DNA of 27,369 nucleotides from Bremia lactucae (taxonomy: Eukaryota; Oomycota; Peronosporomycetes; Peronosporales; Peronosporaceae). Both the position numbers and the translations under genes were made by a program. This document shows positions 10,662 through 18,611 of the stretch, piece after piece. Under the pieces are notes generated by a model that was not told where the DNA came from, searched no databases, and saw only the letters and a list, made by a program, of their open reading frames with translations. The number at the start of each line of letters is the position of its first letter. Position 1 is the stretch's first letter. The stretch covers positions 2,123,567-2,150,935 of the forward strand of contig NC_090612.1 of NCBI RefSeq assembly GCF_004359215.1. The letters are read 5' to 3'.

Positions 10662-10914
10662 TGTTGGAAAAAGGCACGGTTGAAGTTACAGTTGAGGAAA
10701 CGGCTGACGACTTAGAAAGGCGTTTGAGGATCAGTTGTGTGATTGATTGGACAGGTGCGTGGATGGGTGACTGATTGGACAGGAGTGATGGAGAACAAGA
10801 ACAGTTAGTCCATCATGCTAGCACGAAAAAGATAACACTACAAACAATGTCAGAATCCTTTTATCACAGTGCCACCGACTTCCTCTCTACAGCTTGCATC
10901 ATGGCAAGCGAACA
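10662..10914 (+). repeat. LTR shared by copia-1 (3') and copia-2 (5')
   Basis: A 253-bp LTR. To its left is the copia-1 polypurine tract; to its right, with no host DNA between, are a primer-binding site and a second gag. It matches the copia-1 5' LTR at its start (TGTTGG; copia-3 has TGTTAG), but has C at 10885 like the copia-3 LTRs. Confidence 0.9.
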
Positions 10915-12780
10915 GGTTATGAGCCCAAGACGGGAAGGAAACGAAGACTCCAACGCGGCACAGGCGCCGCCGGCAACCGGTCACGAATGGGCCGCGGCCG
11001 CGCCTGCTACGGTCGTCTCTCCCATCGCTCACGCAAGGAGCGCGGAGCCCGACGCACTGGCGAGGGTTCTCGAGATGCTCACGGGCATGGACTTGCGAAT
11101 GCAGAAGATGGAAGCGTCCCAAGCACGCATGGACGAAGACGAGCGCATGCGCGGCGCTCACGAGAGCGAGCTGTTCCGATCAGAGCTCGGGGCGGACTTC
11201 GCAGGGCGACTCCACGGCGGAGCAATGGAGCTTGAGGACTTGCATGATCGGCAGCCTCAGCAGCAACTGCGGCGTGCACCAGCGCGGCTCGAAGACCTAC
11301 GGATGCGAGCGGGAGAGCAGCTGCAGCAGCGTGCTGATCCGTTGCCTCAGCCGCCTGCCCCATTGCCGCCATACCAGCCGCCACCAGTGCCTCAGGCTAT
11401 GCCGGCAGCTCCAGGGCAGCCAGTACAGCAGCGGCAACAAGTGATGCCGATGCAGTATCGCACTCCGGACGCCAGGCAGCGCAAGCTGGCGATCCGCAAG
11501 TTCGATGGTACCGAGGTGTACGTTGGACTTGGGTCCGGCTTCTTCGACTGGGGCAAGACGTTTTGGCGCCAGGTCGACATGGCACAGGAGTCTTGCGGTT
11601 TCCTGTGGAGCGAGAATGTGAAGACTGACGTGCTCGGGCAGTACCTCACTGGCACTGCCGAGCGGTATTTCAGCAAGCAGGTCGACACGTGGTGGGCCGT
11701 GCTGCCTACATTGCAGTACGTGATGCAGCGCATGCTGGACACGTTCAAGACGACGATAACCGCCGCTCAAGCGATGAAACTCTTCACGGCGAAGAAAGAG
11801 AGCAAGAGATCCTGGCCAGAACACTACTTGTATCTGGTCGCTGTCAGCGACGCTGCGGGCGGCGCTGAGCAGCAGGTTCTGGACAACATCGTGCGCTACG
11901 CCTCGTCTGAGCTATCGACAATACTCATGGCGAAGTACCAGACGCACCGCATCGACTACCTCGTGCACGCGGAAGAGCTCGCGCACTTCGCGCAAGCAAT
12001 CGAGATGGAAGCTCGATCAGGAAGATCCTTCGGGAAGGAGGTCGTCGCGCACGTGGACGAGTCCGTGTCGCGCAGGGAGACACGCACTTGCCACGGGTGT
12101 GGGAAGGTCGGCCATCTGAAGAAGGACTGTCGCAGCAAGAAGAATGACGACAAGAAGAGGGGCAGAGGCCCAAAAGACGGCGGCAGCATCACGCTAGCTG
12201 TTGGTGAAGGAAGAGGTCGCAACGGCTCGCGCGCCACCGGTCAAAGTCTGGCGATGGCGATTGGTGACGACAGAGATGACGAAGATGACGACTGGATACT
12301 CGACAGCGGTTCCAGCCGCCACCTTGTGAACGACGCATCCCTGCTGCGCGACGCGAGGGACTGCGATCAAGAGTGCCACTTGGCAGATGGGGAGACCATC
12401 AAGTTAACGCAAGTCGGAAGCGTCGTGCTGACTGTGCTCGCGAGAGGACAGCAGCAAGATGTGACGCTGACTGACGTGTATCTGGCGCCCGAGTTATCGC
12501 GCAACATCATGTCCTACGGTAAGCTCGAGTTCAAGGGTTTCGGGCTCGTCTACGACGGCGAGTCGCGCGTGTTGGCACGGCGCAGCAATGGCCAAGTCGC
12601 GTTCGACGTGGCGATGGACCACAATGTTCTCTACGTCCAGACAGTCGCAGCGGCTCGCGAGCCACGAGCTCCTAGCGACGTGCTCATGGCGATCCTGACG
12701 AGCCAGGCAGCTCCGGAAGAACCCGAGCCGGACACTCAAAGCGGCTCGCTGCTGCACTTCCACCAAAGGCTTGGGCATCT
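10847..12780 (+). CDS. Copia-2 Gag-protease polyprotein, 3' partial
   Basis: An uninterrupted frame from the ATG at 10847 (inside the LTR) to the sequence gap, about 644 codons. It has the same Gag, the [14 protein letters not shown] knuckle (12089-12130) and the ILDSGSS protease motif (around 12302) as copia-1, and ends just after HQRLGH of the integrase zinc motif. No stop or frameshift is present in this part, so the Gag it encodes looks intact. Integrase, RT, RNase H and the right LTR are absent before the gap. Confidence 0.85.
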
Positions 12781-12781
12781 N
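12781..12781. other. ambiguous base (n): probable assembly or scaffold junction
   Basis: The only n in the window. On its left the copia-2 integrase coding sequence stops mid-motif; on its right an unrelated gypsy LTR begins. A unit-length gap or forced join inside repeats is the simplest reading. Confidence 0.8.
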
Positions 12782-13125
12782 TCCTGAATTCTTATCCATA
12801 AATAGGTATAGACCATTATGTCTATTTATTCCGCAGACTAATCAGCTGTAGAAGTAATCAAAGAGAGTTACAAGATAAGATAGATAAGAATTCATTTACA
12901 TGTTTAGTATTAGTTTATAGTTAAGTCAGCATTTACAAAGATAGATTAAGAGACACTTAACTATATTAATACAGTTTTCATTTTACCCTCTTAAGTTAAC
13001 TTGTCTTAAGAGAAGTCTTCCTCTATACGTACAGTGTACGTCACCTAACGAAAGGCACCACTCACAACTGGAGCAGTGTGAAGTGGACTTGTACTGAAAC
13101 AGTACAAGTCGCAGTGCCCCGTTAC
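12782..13125 (+). repeat. gypsy LTR, 3' portion (same family as 701-1486), plus strand
   Basis: AT-rich sequence ending GCAGTGCCCCGTTAC, the terminus of the Gyp-1 LTR family. Internal blocks (AGACCATTATGTC, GTATTAGTTTATAGTTAAGT) match the reverse complement of 880-1015. The last base of the LTR, A, is found beyond copia-3 at 18230, so copia-3 split this LTR one base from its end. The 5' part of the LTR is lost at the gap. After 18230 comes non-LTR sequence without the gypsy leader, so this is a 3' or solo LTR. Confidence 0.8.
13121..13125 (+). repeat. target-site duplication of copia-3, left copy (GTTAC)
   Basis: GTTAC immediately precedes the left LTR (TGTTAG). The same five bases follow the right LTR at 18225-18229. 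A 5-bp duplication is standard for Ty1/copia integration. Confidence 0.9.
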
Positions 13126-13378
13126 TGTTAGAAAAAGGCACGGTTGAAGTTACAGTTGAGGAAACGGCTGACGACTTAGAAAGGCGTTTGAGGATCAGTT
13201 GTGTGATTGATTGGACAGGTGCGTGGATGGGTGACTGATTGGACAGGAGTGATGGAGAACAAGAACAGTTAGTCCATCATGCTAGCACGAAAAAGATAAC
13301 ACTACAAACAATGTCAGAATCCTTTTATCACAGTACCACCGACTTCCTCTCTACAGCTTGCATCATGGCAAGCGAACA
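13126..13378 (+). repeat. copia-3 5' LTR (253 bp)
   Basis: Begins TGTTAGAAAAAGG and ends GCGAACA, followed by the half-tRNA type primer-binding site at 13379. It differs from the copia-3 right LTR at 13177 and 13335. Confidence 0.92.
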
Positions 13379-15266
13379 GGTTATGAGCCCAAGACGGGAA
13401 GGAAACGAAGACTCCAACGCGGCACAGGCGCCGCCGGCAACCGGTCACGAATGGGCGGCGGCCGCGCCTGCTACGGTCGTCTCTCCCATCGCTCACGCAA
13501 GGAGCGCGGAGCCCGACGCACTGGCGAGGGTTCTCGAGATGCTCACGGGCATGGACTTGCGAATGCAGAAGATGGAAGCGTCCCAAGCACGCATGGACGA
13601 AGACGAGCGCATGCGCGGCGCTCACGAGAGCGAGCTGTTCCGATCAGAGCTCGGGGCGGACTTCGCAGGGCGACTCCACGGCGGAGCAATGGAGCTTGAG
13701 GACTTGCATGATCGGCAGCCTCAGCAGCAACTGCGGCGTGCACCAGCGCGGCTCGAAGACCTACGGATGCGAGCGGGAGAGCAGCTGCAGCAGCGTGCTG
13801 ATCCGTTGCCTCAGCCGCCTGCCCCATTGCCGCCATACCAGCCGCCACCAGTGCCTCAGGCTATGCCGGCAGCTCCAGGGCAGCCAGTACAGCAGCGGCA
13901 ACAAGTGATGCCGATGCAGTATCGCACTCCGGACGCCAGGCAGCGCAAGCTGGCGATCCGCAAGTTCGATGGTACCGAGGTGTACGTTGGACTTGGGTCC
14001 GGCTTCTTCGACTGGGGCAAGACGTTTTGGCGCCAGGTCGACATGGCACAGGAGTCTTGCGGTTTCCTGTGGAGCGAGAATGTGAAGACTGACGTGCTCG
14101 GGCAGTACCTCACTGGCACTGCCGAGCGGTATTTCAGCAAGCAGGTCGACACGTGGTGAGCCGTGCTGCCTACATTGCAGTACGTGATGCAGCGCATGCT
14201 GGACACGTTCAAGACGACGATAACCGCCGCTCAAGCGATGAAACTCTTCACGGCGAAGAAAGAGAGCAAGAGATCCTGGCCAGAACACTACTTGTATCTG
14301 GTCGCTGTCAGCGACGCTGCGGGCGGCGCTGAGCAGCAGGTTCTGGACAACATCGTGCGCTACGCCTCGTCTGAGCTATCGACAATACTCATGGCGAAGT
14401 ACCAGACGCACCGCATCGACTACCTCGTGCACGCGGAAGAGCTCGCGCACTTCGCGCAAGCAATCGAGATGGAAGCTCGATCAGGAAGATCCTTCGGGAA
14501 GGAGGTCGTCGCGCACGTGGACGAGTCCGTGTCGCGCGGGGAGACACGCACTTGCCACGGGTGTGGGAAGGTCGGCCATCTGAAGAAGGACTGTCGCAGC
14601 AAGAAGAATGACGACAAGAAGAGGGGCAGAGGCCCAAAAGACGGCAGCAGCATCACGCTAGCTGTTGGTGAAGGAAGAGGTCGCAACGGCTCGCGCGCCA
14701 CCGGTCAAAGTCTGGCGATGGCGATTGGTGACGACAGAGATGACGAAGATGACGACTAAATACTCGACAGCGGTTCCAGCCGCCACCTTGTGAACGACGC
14801 ATCCCTGCTGCGCGACGCGAGGGACTGCGATCAAGAGTGCCACTTGGCAGATGGGGAGACCATCAAGTTAACGCAAGTCGGAAGCGTCGTGCTGACTGTG
14901 CTCGCGAGAGGACAGCAGCAAGATGTGACGCTGACTGACGTGTATCTGGCGCCCGAGTTATCGCGCAACATCATGTCCTACGGTAAGCTCGAGTTCAAGG
15001 GTTTCGGGCTCGTCTACGACGGCGAGTCGCGCGTGTTGGCACGGCGCAGCAATGGCCAAGTCGCGTTCGACGTGGCGATGGACCACAATGTTCTCTACGT
15101 CCAGACAGTCGCAGCGGCTCGCGAGCCACGAGCTCCTAGCGACGTGCTCATGGCGATCCTGACGAGCCAGGCAGCTCCGGAAGAACCCGAGCCGGACACT
15201 CAAAGCGGCTCGCTGCTGCACTTCCACTAAAGACTTGGGCATCTCGCGTACGACACCGTCGAGCGT
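13311..15266 (+). pseudogene. Copia-3 gag-protease-integrase start, three nonsense mutations
   Basis: Colinear with copia-1 from the ATG at 13311. Stops occur at 14157-14159 (TGG to TGA, in VDTWWAV), 14757-14759 (TGG to TAA, the Trp just before the protease ILDSGSS) and 15228-15230 (CAA to TAA, the Gln of integrase HQRLGH). All are G-to-A or C-to-T changes with the reading frame kept. The zinc knuckle (14553-14594) lies between the first and second stops. Full Gag cannot be made from this copy without readthrough. Confidence 0.88.
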
Positions 15267-17945
15267 ATGGCGAGAGACCCCGCGTCCGGCATCGTGCTAA
15301 CGGATCGCAAGCGCCCGACGTGCATCTCTTGCGCACAGGGCAAGCAAACAAGGAACCTGCAGTCGAAGAAGGACACTGGATCAAACTCGCCGATCGACAG
15401 AGTTGGCGGGGTGATCTGCTCAGACCTCAAGGGTCCGATGACCCCGAAGGATCGATTGCAAAACCGTTACCTTGTCAACTTTGTCGATCACAAGTCGAAC
15501 TACTGTCGTGTCTTCCTGGCGCCGACAAAGGACAAGGCGGCCAAGAAGTTTGAGCACTTCCTCGCGTTCTTTGAGCGCCAGTTCGACTGCCGGATCCACG
15601 TGCTACGCACCGATGGCGGCGGCGAATACGCGAATGTCGACCTCTTCTGCAAGCGAACGGGCGTCGCGCGGCAGATCAGCGAGGCGAGAAATCAGGCGTC
15701 AAACGGCAAGGCCGAGCGCATGCACAGGACGATCCTGAACATGGCGCGCAGCATGATCTTTGCCAGCCGACTGCCATTGACGTTTTGGGGCGATGCGGTT
15801 GAGTACGCGGCGTACATCCTCAACCGCAGCCCAACGAGCGCGAATGCGAAGCGCGCGTCGCCGATCGAGGTACTGACGAAGCAAGTGCCGGATCTGCGCG
15901 ACATCGTCGCCTTTGGCTCTATCTGCTCGGTCTACCGTGATCCAGGCAAGAACTCGCTCGCGCAGCGCGCACAAGTCGGCGTGATCATTGGGCGGAGCGA
16001 CGAGACTAAGGGCTTTCGCGTCTTCCTCCAAAAGGAGAACAAGGTCACGATCACGCAGCATGTGCGCAACGTCGAGACGCTCAGCGCAGAGCAGAACGGT
16101 CAGCTGCAGCGCGCGCTCGAGTATGAAGATAGAGCCGTGGAGCCAGCGGCAACAAGCAAAGAGTCGCCGGCTGCTGACGATGCCGCATCGCCGACGATAC
16201 GCAGCGGCAAGAAGAAATCGAAGTCGTGGACACGCGCGGCTCACCGGACGCGCGGCGCAACCAAACGCGCACAGGCGGCCGGCGATCAGGAGGAGCCAGC
16301 TGGCGACAACAACGTGGTTACTCATGTGTATGAGTGCGATCCCAAGAACTACGGTGAAGCACTACGCAGCACTAAGCGTGAAGGCTGGGAAAAGGCCATG
16401 CGCGAAGAGCTCCAAGCCCTAGAAGACAATGGCGTGTGGCGCTTGATCAAGCGACCTCCGGGCAGCAACACTCTGCACACGAAGTGGGTCTTCAAGACCA
16501 AGACCGACGCGCACGGTGAGATAGAGCGCCTGAAGGCTCGACTGGTCGCCTGCGGCAACGAGCAAGTTTTTGGGGTCGACTACCAGCTTACATTCGCGGC
16601 TGTCATGGACATGTCGACCGTGAAGGTGATCTTGGCGCTTGCGGCGATATGGGGTGTCCCAGCAAAGCATGGCGACATCCCCAACGCGTATGTCAAGGCT
16701 GACAAGGAAGCGCACTTGGAGATACTACTCCAGGTGCCGCAGGCAATGACAATCGATCAAGACGCGCTAAAGATGGTAGGCGCAGCGACAAAGAAGGAAG
16801 TAGTGCTGCAGCTACGAAAGAGCCTGTACGGCCTCAAGCAGGCTGGCCGACTCTGGAGCCAGCTCCTGCACGCTCGGCTACTCGAGGCCGGCTTCCGGCA
16901 ATGTATTTCCGACATGTGTATATACTACCAAGTCGAGGGTGGACAGTTGGTTATCGTGGGCGTCTACGTCGACGATCTACTTGCTACCGGCACGGACGCT
17001 GCAGCCGTCGACCGATTCTTTGTCAAGCTCGGCAGCTTGTCGATCAAGGACCTCGGTACCGTTAGCAAGTTCCTCGGCATGCATGTCACGATTGACAACA
17101 GTGGCGGCTACGTGCTCGACCAGGCCGAGGCGATCGGCGAGCTCCTGCGTGAGCATGGGCTCGAGGACGCAAACCCGACGAAAGCTCCAATTGGGGCTGA
17201 CTGCTACGACGTGCTACCAGATGACAGCGCGCTGCTCACCGAGACTAAGGTGCAGGGAGCGCCAACAATCAAGACGTTCCAGTCCCTCGTCGGCAGTCTG
17301 CTGTGGATCGCGCGTTGCACACGGCCGGACATTGCGTTCGCCGTGCACAAGGCGACGCGTCAGACTCATCAGCCGCGACTCCACGATATGAAGCTTGCCA
17401 AACGCATCGCGCGGTACCTGAAGGGGACGCGTGACTACAAGCTTCGGATGGAACCAGCGAAGCACCTCGACGCCAAGATCCAGCTCGAGGCGTACTCGGA
17501 CGCCGACTTTGCGGCGGAGAAGAGCGACAGGAAGTCCTTGACTGGCGGCATCATCCGCCTGAACGGCATGCCGGTCAGTTGGACGTCGAAGAAGCAAGGC
17601 GGCGTCTCGCTCTCGACGATGGAAGCGGAGTTCGTCGCTGCATCGGAGCAGGCGCGCGAGCTTCTTGGTATCAGGGAGATGCTAAACGAGATCGGTAAGC
17701 CGCCGGCGCTACCGATGGTACTCCACGTCGACAATCAGGCGGCACTGAAGCAGCTGGCCGGCGAGGCGTCCTCTCTCAAGGCTAAGCACATCGATGTTCG
17801 CACGAAGTTCGTGTGCGACTTCGCTCGACGCGGGATCATCGTGTCGCAGTACGTCCGCTCGGAACAACAACTCGCGGATCTTTTGACGAAGGCGCTGGAC
17901 GCAGTCAAGCTCGCGGCCCTGTGTGAGATGATCAGCCTCGGTTAG
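15267..17945 (+). CDS. Copia-3 integrase-RT-RNase H open frame (892 codons)
   Basis: After the third stop the polyprotein frame is open to the TAG at 17943-17945. The first ATG, 15267, falls inside the integrase zinc region ([10 protein letters not shown]) after the two His residues, so the HHCC motif is only half present. The catalytic integrase residues ([13 protein letters not shown] and KAERMHRT regions), RT (YVDD near 16965-16976) and RNase H (SDADFAAEK, STMEAEF, VDNQAA) are all present and in one frame. It lacks the deletion that breaks copia-1. In the element it would be released from Gag-Pol by the protease; as a separate protein it is probably not translated from its own start. It is best seen as the intact tail of a damaged gene. 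Confidence 0.88.
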   Translation: MARDPASGIVLTDRKRPTCISCAQGKQTRNLQSKKDTGSNSPIDRVGGVICSDLKGPMTPKDRLQNRYLVNFVDHKSNYCRVFLAPTKDKAAKKFEHFLAFFERQFDCRIHVLRTDGGGEYANVDLFCKRTGVARQISEARNQASNGKAERMHRTILNMARSMIFASRLPLTFWGDAVEYAAYILNRSPTSANAKRASPIEVLTKQVPDLRDIVAFGSICSVYRDPGKNSLAQRAQVGVIIGRSDETKGFRVFLQKENKVTITQHVRNVETLSAEQNGQLQRALEYEDRAVEPAATSKESPAADDAASPTIRSGKKKSKSWTRAAHRTRGATKRAQAAGDQEEPAGDNNVVTHVYECDPKNYGEALRSTKREGWEKAMREELQALEDNGVWRLIKRPPGSNTLHTKWVFKTKTDAHGEIERLKARLVACGNEQVFGVDYQLTFAAVMDMSTVKVILALAAIWGVPAKHGDIPNAYVKADKEAHLEILLQVPQAMTIDQDALKMVGAATKKEVVLQLRKSLYGLKQAGRLWSQLLHARLLEAGFRQCISDMCIYYQVEGGQLVIVGVYVDDLLATGTDAAAVDRFFVKLGSLSIKDLGTVSKFLGMHVTIDNSGGYVLDQAEAIGELLREHGLEDANPTKAPIGADCYDVLPDDSALLTETKVQGAPTIKTFQSLVGSLLWIARCTRPDIAFAVHKATRQTHQPRLHDMKLAKRIARYLKGTRDYKLRMEPAKHLDAKIQLEAYSDADFAAEKSDRKSLTGGIIRLNGMPVSWTSKKQGGVSLSTMEAEFVAASEQARELLGIREMLNEIGKPPALPMVLHVDNQAALKQLAGEASSLKAKHIDVRTKFVCDFARRGIIVSQYVRSEQQLADLLTKALDAVKLAALCEMISLG

Positions 17946-17971
17946 GACGGTAAGTCGTAGCCGAGGAGGAG

Positions 17972-18224
17972 TGTTAGAAAAAGGCACGGTTGAAGTTACA
18001 GTTGAGGAAACGGCTGACGACTAAGAAAGGCGTTTGAGGATCAGTTGTGTGATTGATTGGACAGGTGCGTGGATGGGTGACTGATTGGACAGGAGTGATG
18101 GAGAACAAGAACAGTTAGTCCATCATGCTAGCACGAAAAAGATAACACTACAAACAATGTCAGAATCCTTTTATCACAGTGCCACCGACTTCCTCTCTAC
18201 AGCTTGCATCATGGCAAGCGAACA
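17972..18224 (+). repeat. copia-3 3' LTR (253 bp)
   Basis: Begins TGTTAG at 17972, ends GCGAACA at 18224, and is preceded by the purine tract CCGAGGAGGAG. The coding frame inside the LTR (ATG at 18157) runs out into flanking DNA and stops at 18301-18303. Confidence 0.92.
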
Positions 18225-18230
18225 GTTACA
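18225..18230 (+). repeat. right GTTAC duplication plus last base of the gypsy LTR
   Basis: 18225-18229 repeats the GTTAC of 13121-13125. With the A at 18230 it completes CCCCGTTACA, the terminus of the interrupted gypsy LTR. Confidence 0.85.
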
Positions 18231-18611
18231 ACAGGCCCAGACATGGTTTAGCCAAGTGCAAAGTCACATCACCGAATGGACAAAACTATGCCAACTACAC
18301 TAAGAGTCCCCAAATTTAGTAGAAATACCGTAGGCATTCAAACAATAGAAAATACCAATTCAGTAATCAGTAGACCTAGCAGTACTTGGGGCCCTGTGGC
18401 TGCCAGAAAGAGTACTGTAATATTTTGCAAGTGATGGTGGGTTGCAGCTGTGAATATATCTGATTTAGGTAGTGAATATAATGTTAAGTGCGACGTATGC
18501 TTTAAAAAAGTAGTGAATTTAATCAAAAGGTAGTGAATATAACAACTCGCTATTTTTAGCGAACAAACGTCAGAAGAAAGAAGTCGTAATTTCTAAACGT
18601 ACTGAACTAAA
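18231..18611 (+). promoter_or_regulatory. upstream region of the GNAT-trefoil-MIOX-like gene
   Basis: About 380 bp of single-copy-looking, AT-rich DNA. It contains three copies of GTAGTGAATATAA-like sequence (18469, 18510, 18530) and a small hairpin, GCTATTTTTAGC, near 18549. The bases before the ATG (CTAAAATG, A at -3) suit translation initiation. A 52-codon open frame (18276-18434) lies within it. No TATA box was recognised. Confidence 0.4.
18276..18434 (+). other. small open frame, 52 codons, unknown
   Basis: ATG at 18276 to TGA at 18434, product starting MDKTMPTTLRVPKFSRN and containing STWGPVAARK. The composition is Ser/Thr-rich and not obviously random, but it has no recognised domain. 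It may be a remnant of another mobile element, a small upstream ORF, or chance. Confidence 0.2.

Larger units (their letters stand above)
5817..10914 (+). mobile_element. Copia-1: complete Ty1/copia LTR retrotransposon (5,098 bp)
   Basis: Two 253-bp LTRs (5817-6069 and 10662-10914) flank a gag-protease-integrase-RT-RNase H polyprotein, the domain order that defines Ty1/copia. The LTRs start TGTTGG and end AACA. A primer-binding site follows the left LTR, and a purine tract (CCGAGGAGGAG) precedes the right one. The LTRs differ at one position (T at 6040, C at 10885), so the insertion is recent. One 1-bp deletion breaks the frame before RNase H. Its GC-rich composition contrasts with the AT-rich flanks. 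The right LTR runs straight into the next copia body. Confidence 0.93.
10662..12780 (+). mobile_element. Copia-2: partial copia element, cut at the assembly junction
   Basis: It carries the shared LTR, primer-binding site, gag, protease and the start of integrase, colinear with copia-1 at an offset of 4,845 bp. It ends abruptly at the n at 12781, inside the integrase zinc motif. At several sites it agrees with copia-3 against copia-1: ATCGCTCAC, ACACTACTTG, CTCATGGCG and GTCGTGCTG. Whether the truncation is real cannot be decided here. Confidence 0.85.
13126..18224 (+). mobile_element. Copia-3: complete but mutated Ty1/copia element (5,099 bp)
   Basis: LTRs at 13126-13378 and 17972-18224 flank a full internal region. 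It is exactly one base longer than copia-1, the base copia-1 lost. The LTRs differ at two positions (13177/18023 and 13335/18181), so it is recent. GTTAC duplications on both sides prove a single integration event. Three stop codons break gag, protease and the start of integrase, while the rest of pol stays open. Confidence 0.95.

Noticed and set aside
6005..17987. Many long antisense and off-frame open frames across the copia block, such as 6452-6979 and 8390-9016 on the minus strand
   Set aside because: They recur identically in each copia copy, have Arg/Ser/Ala-rich composition typical of GC-rich shadows, and lie opposite clear Gag-Pol domains.
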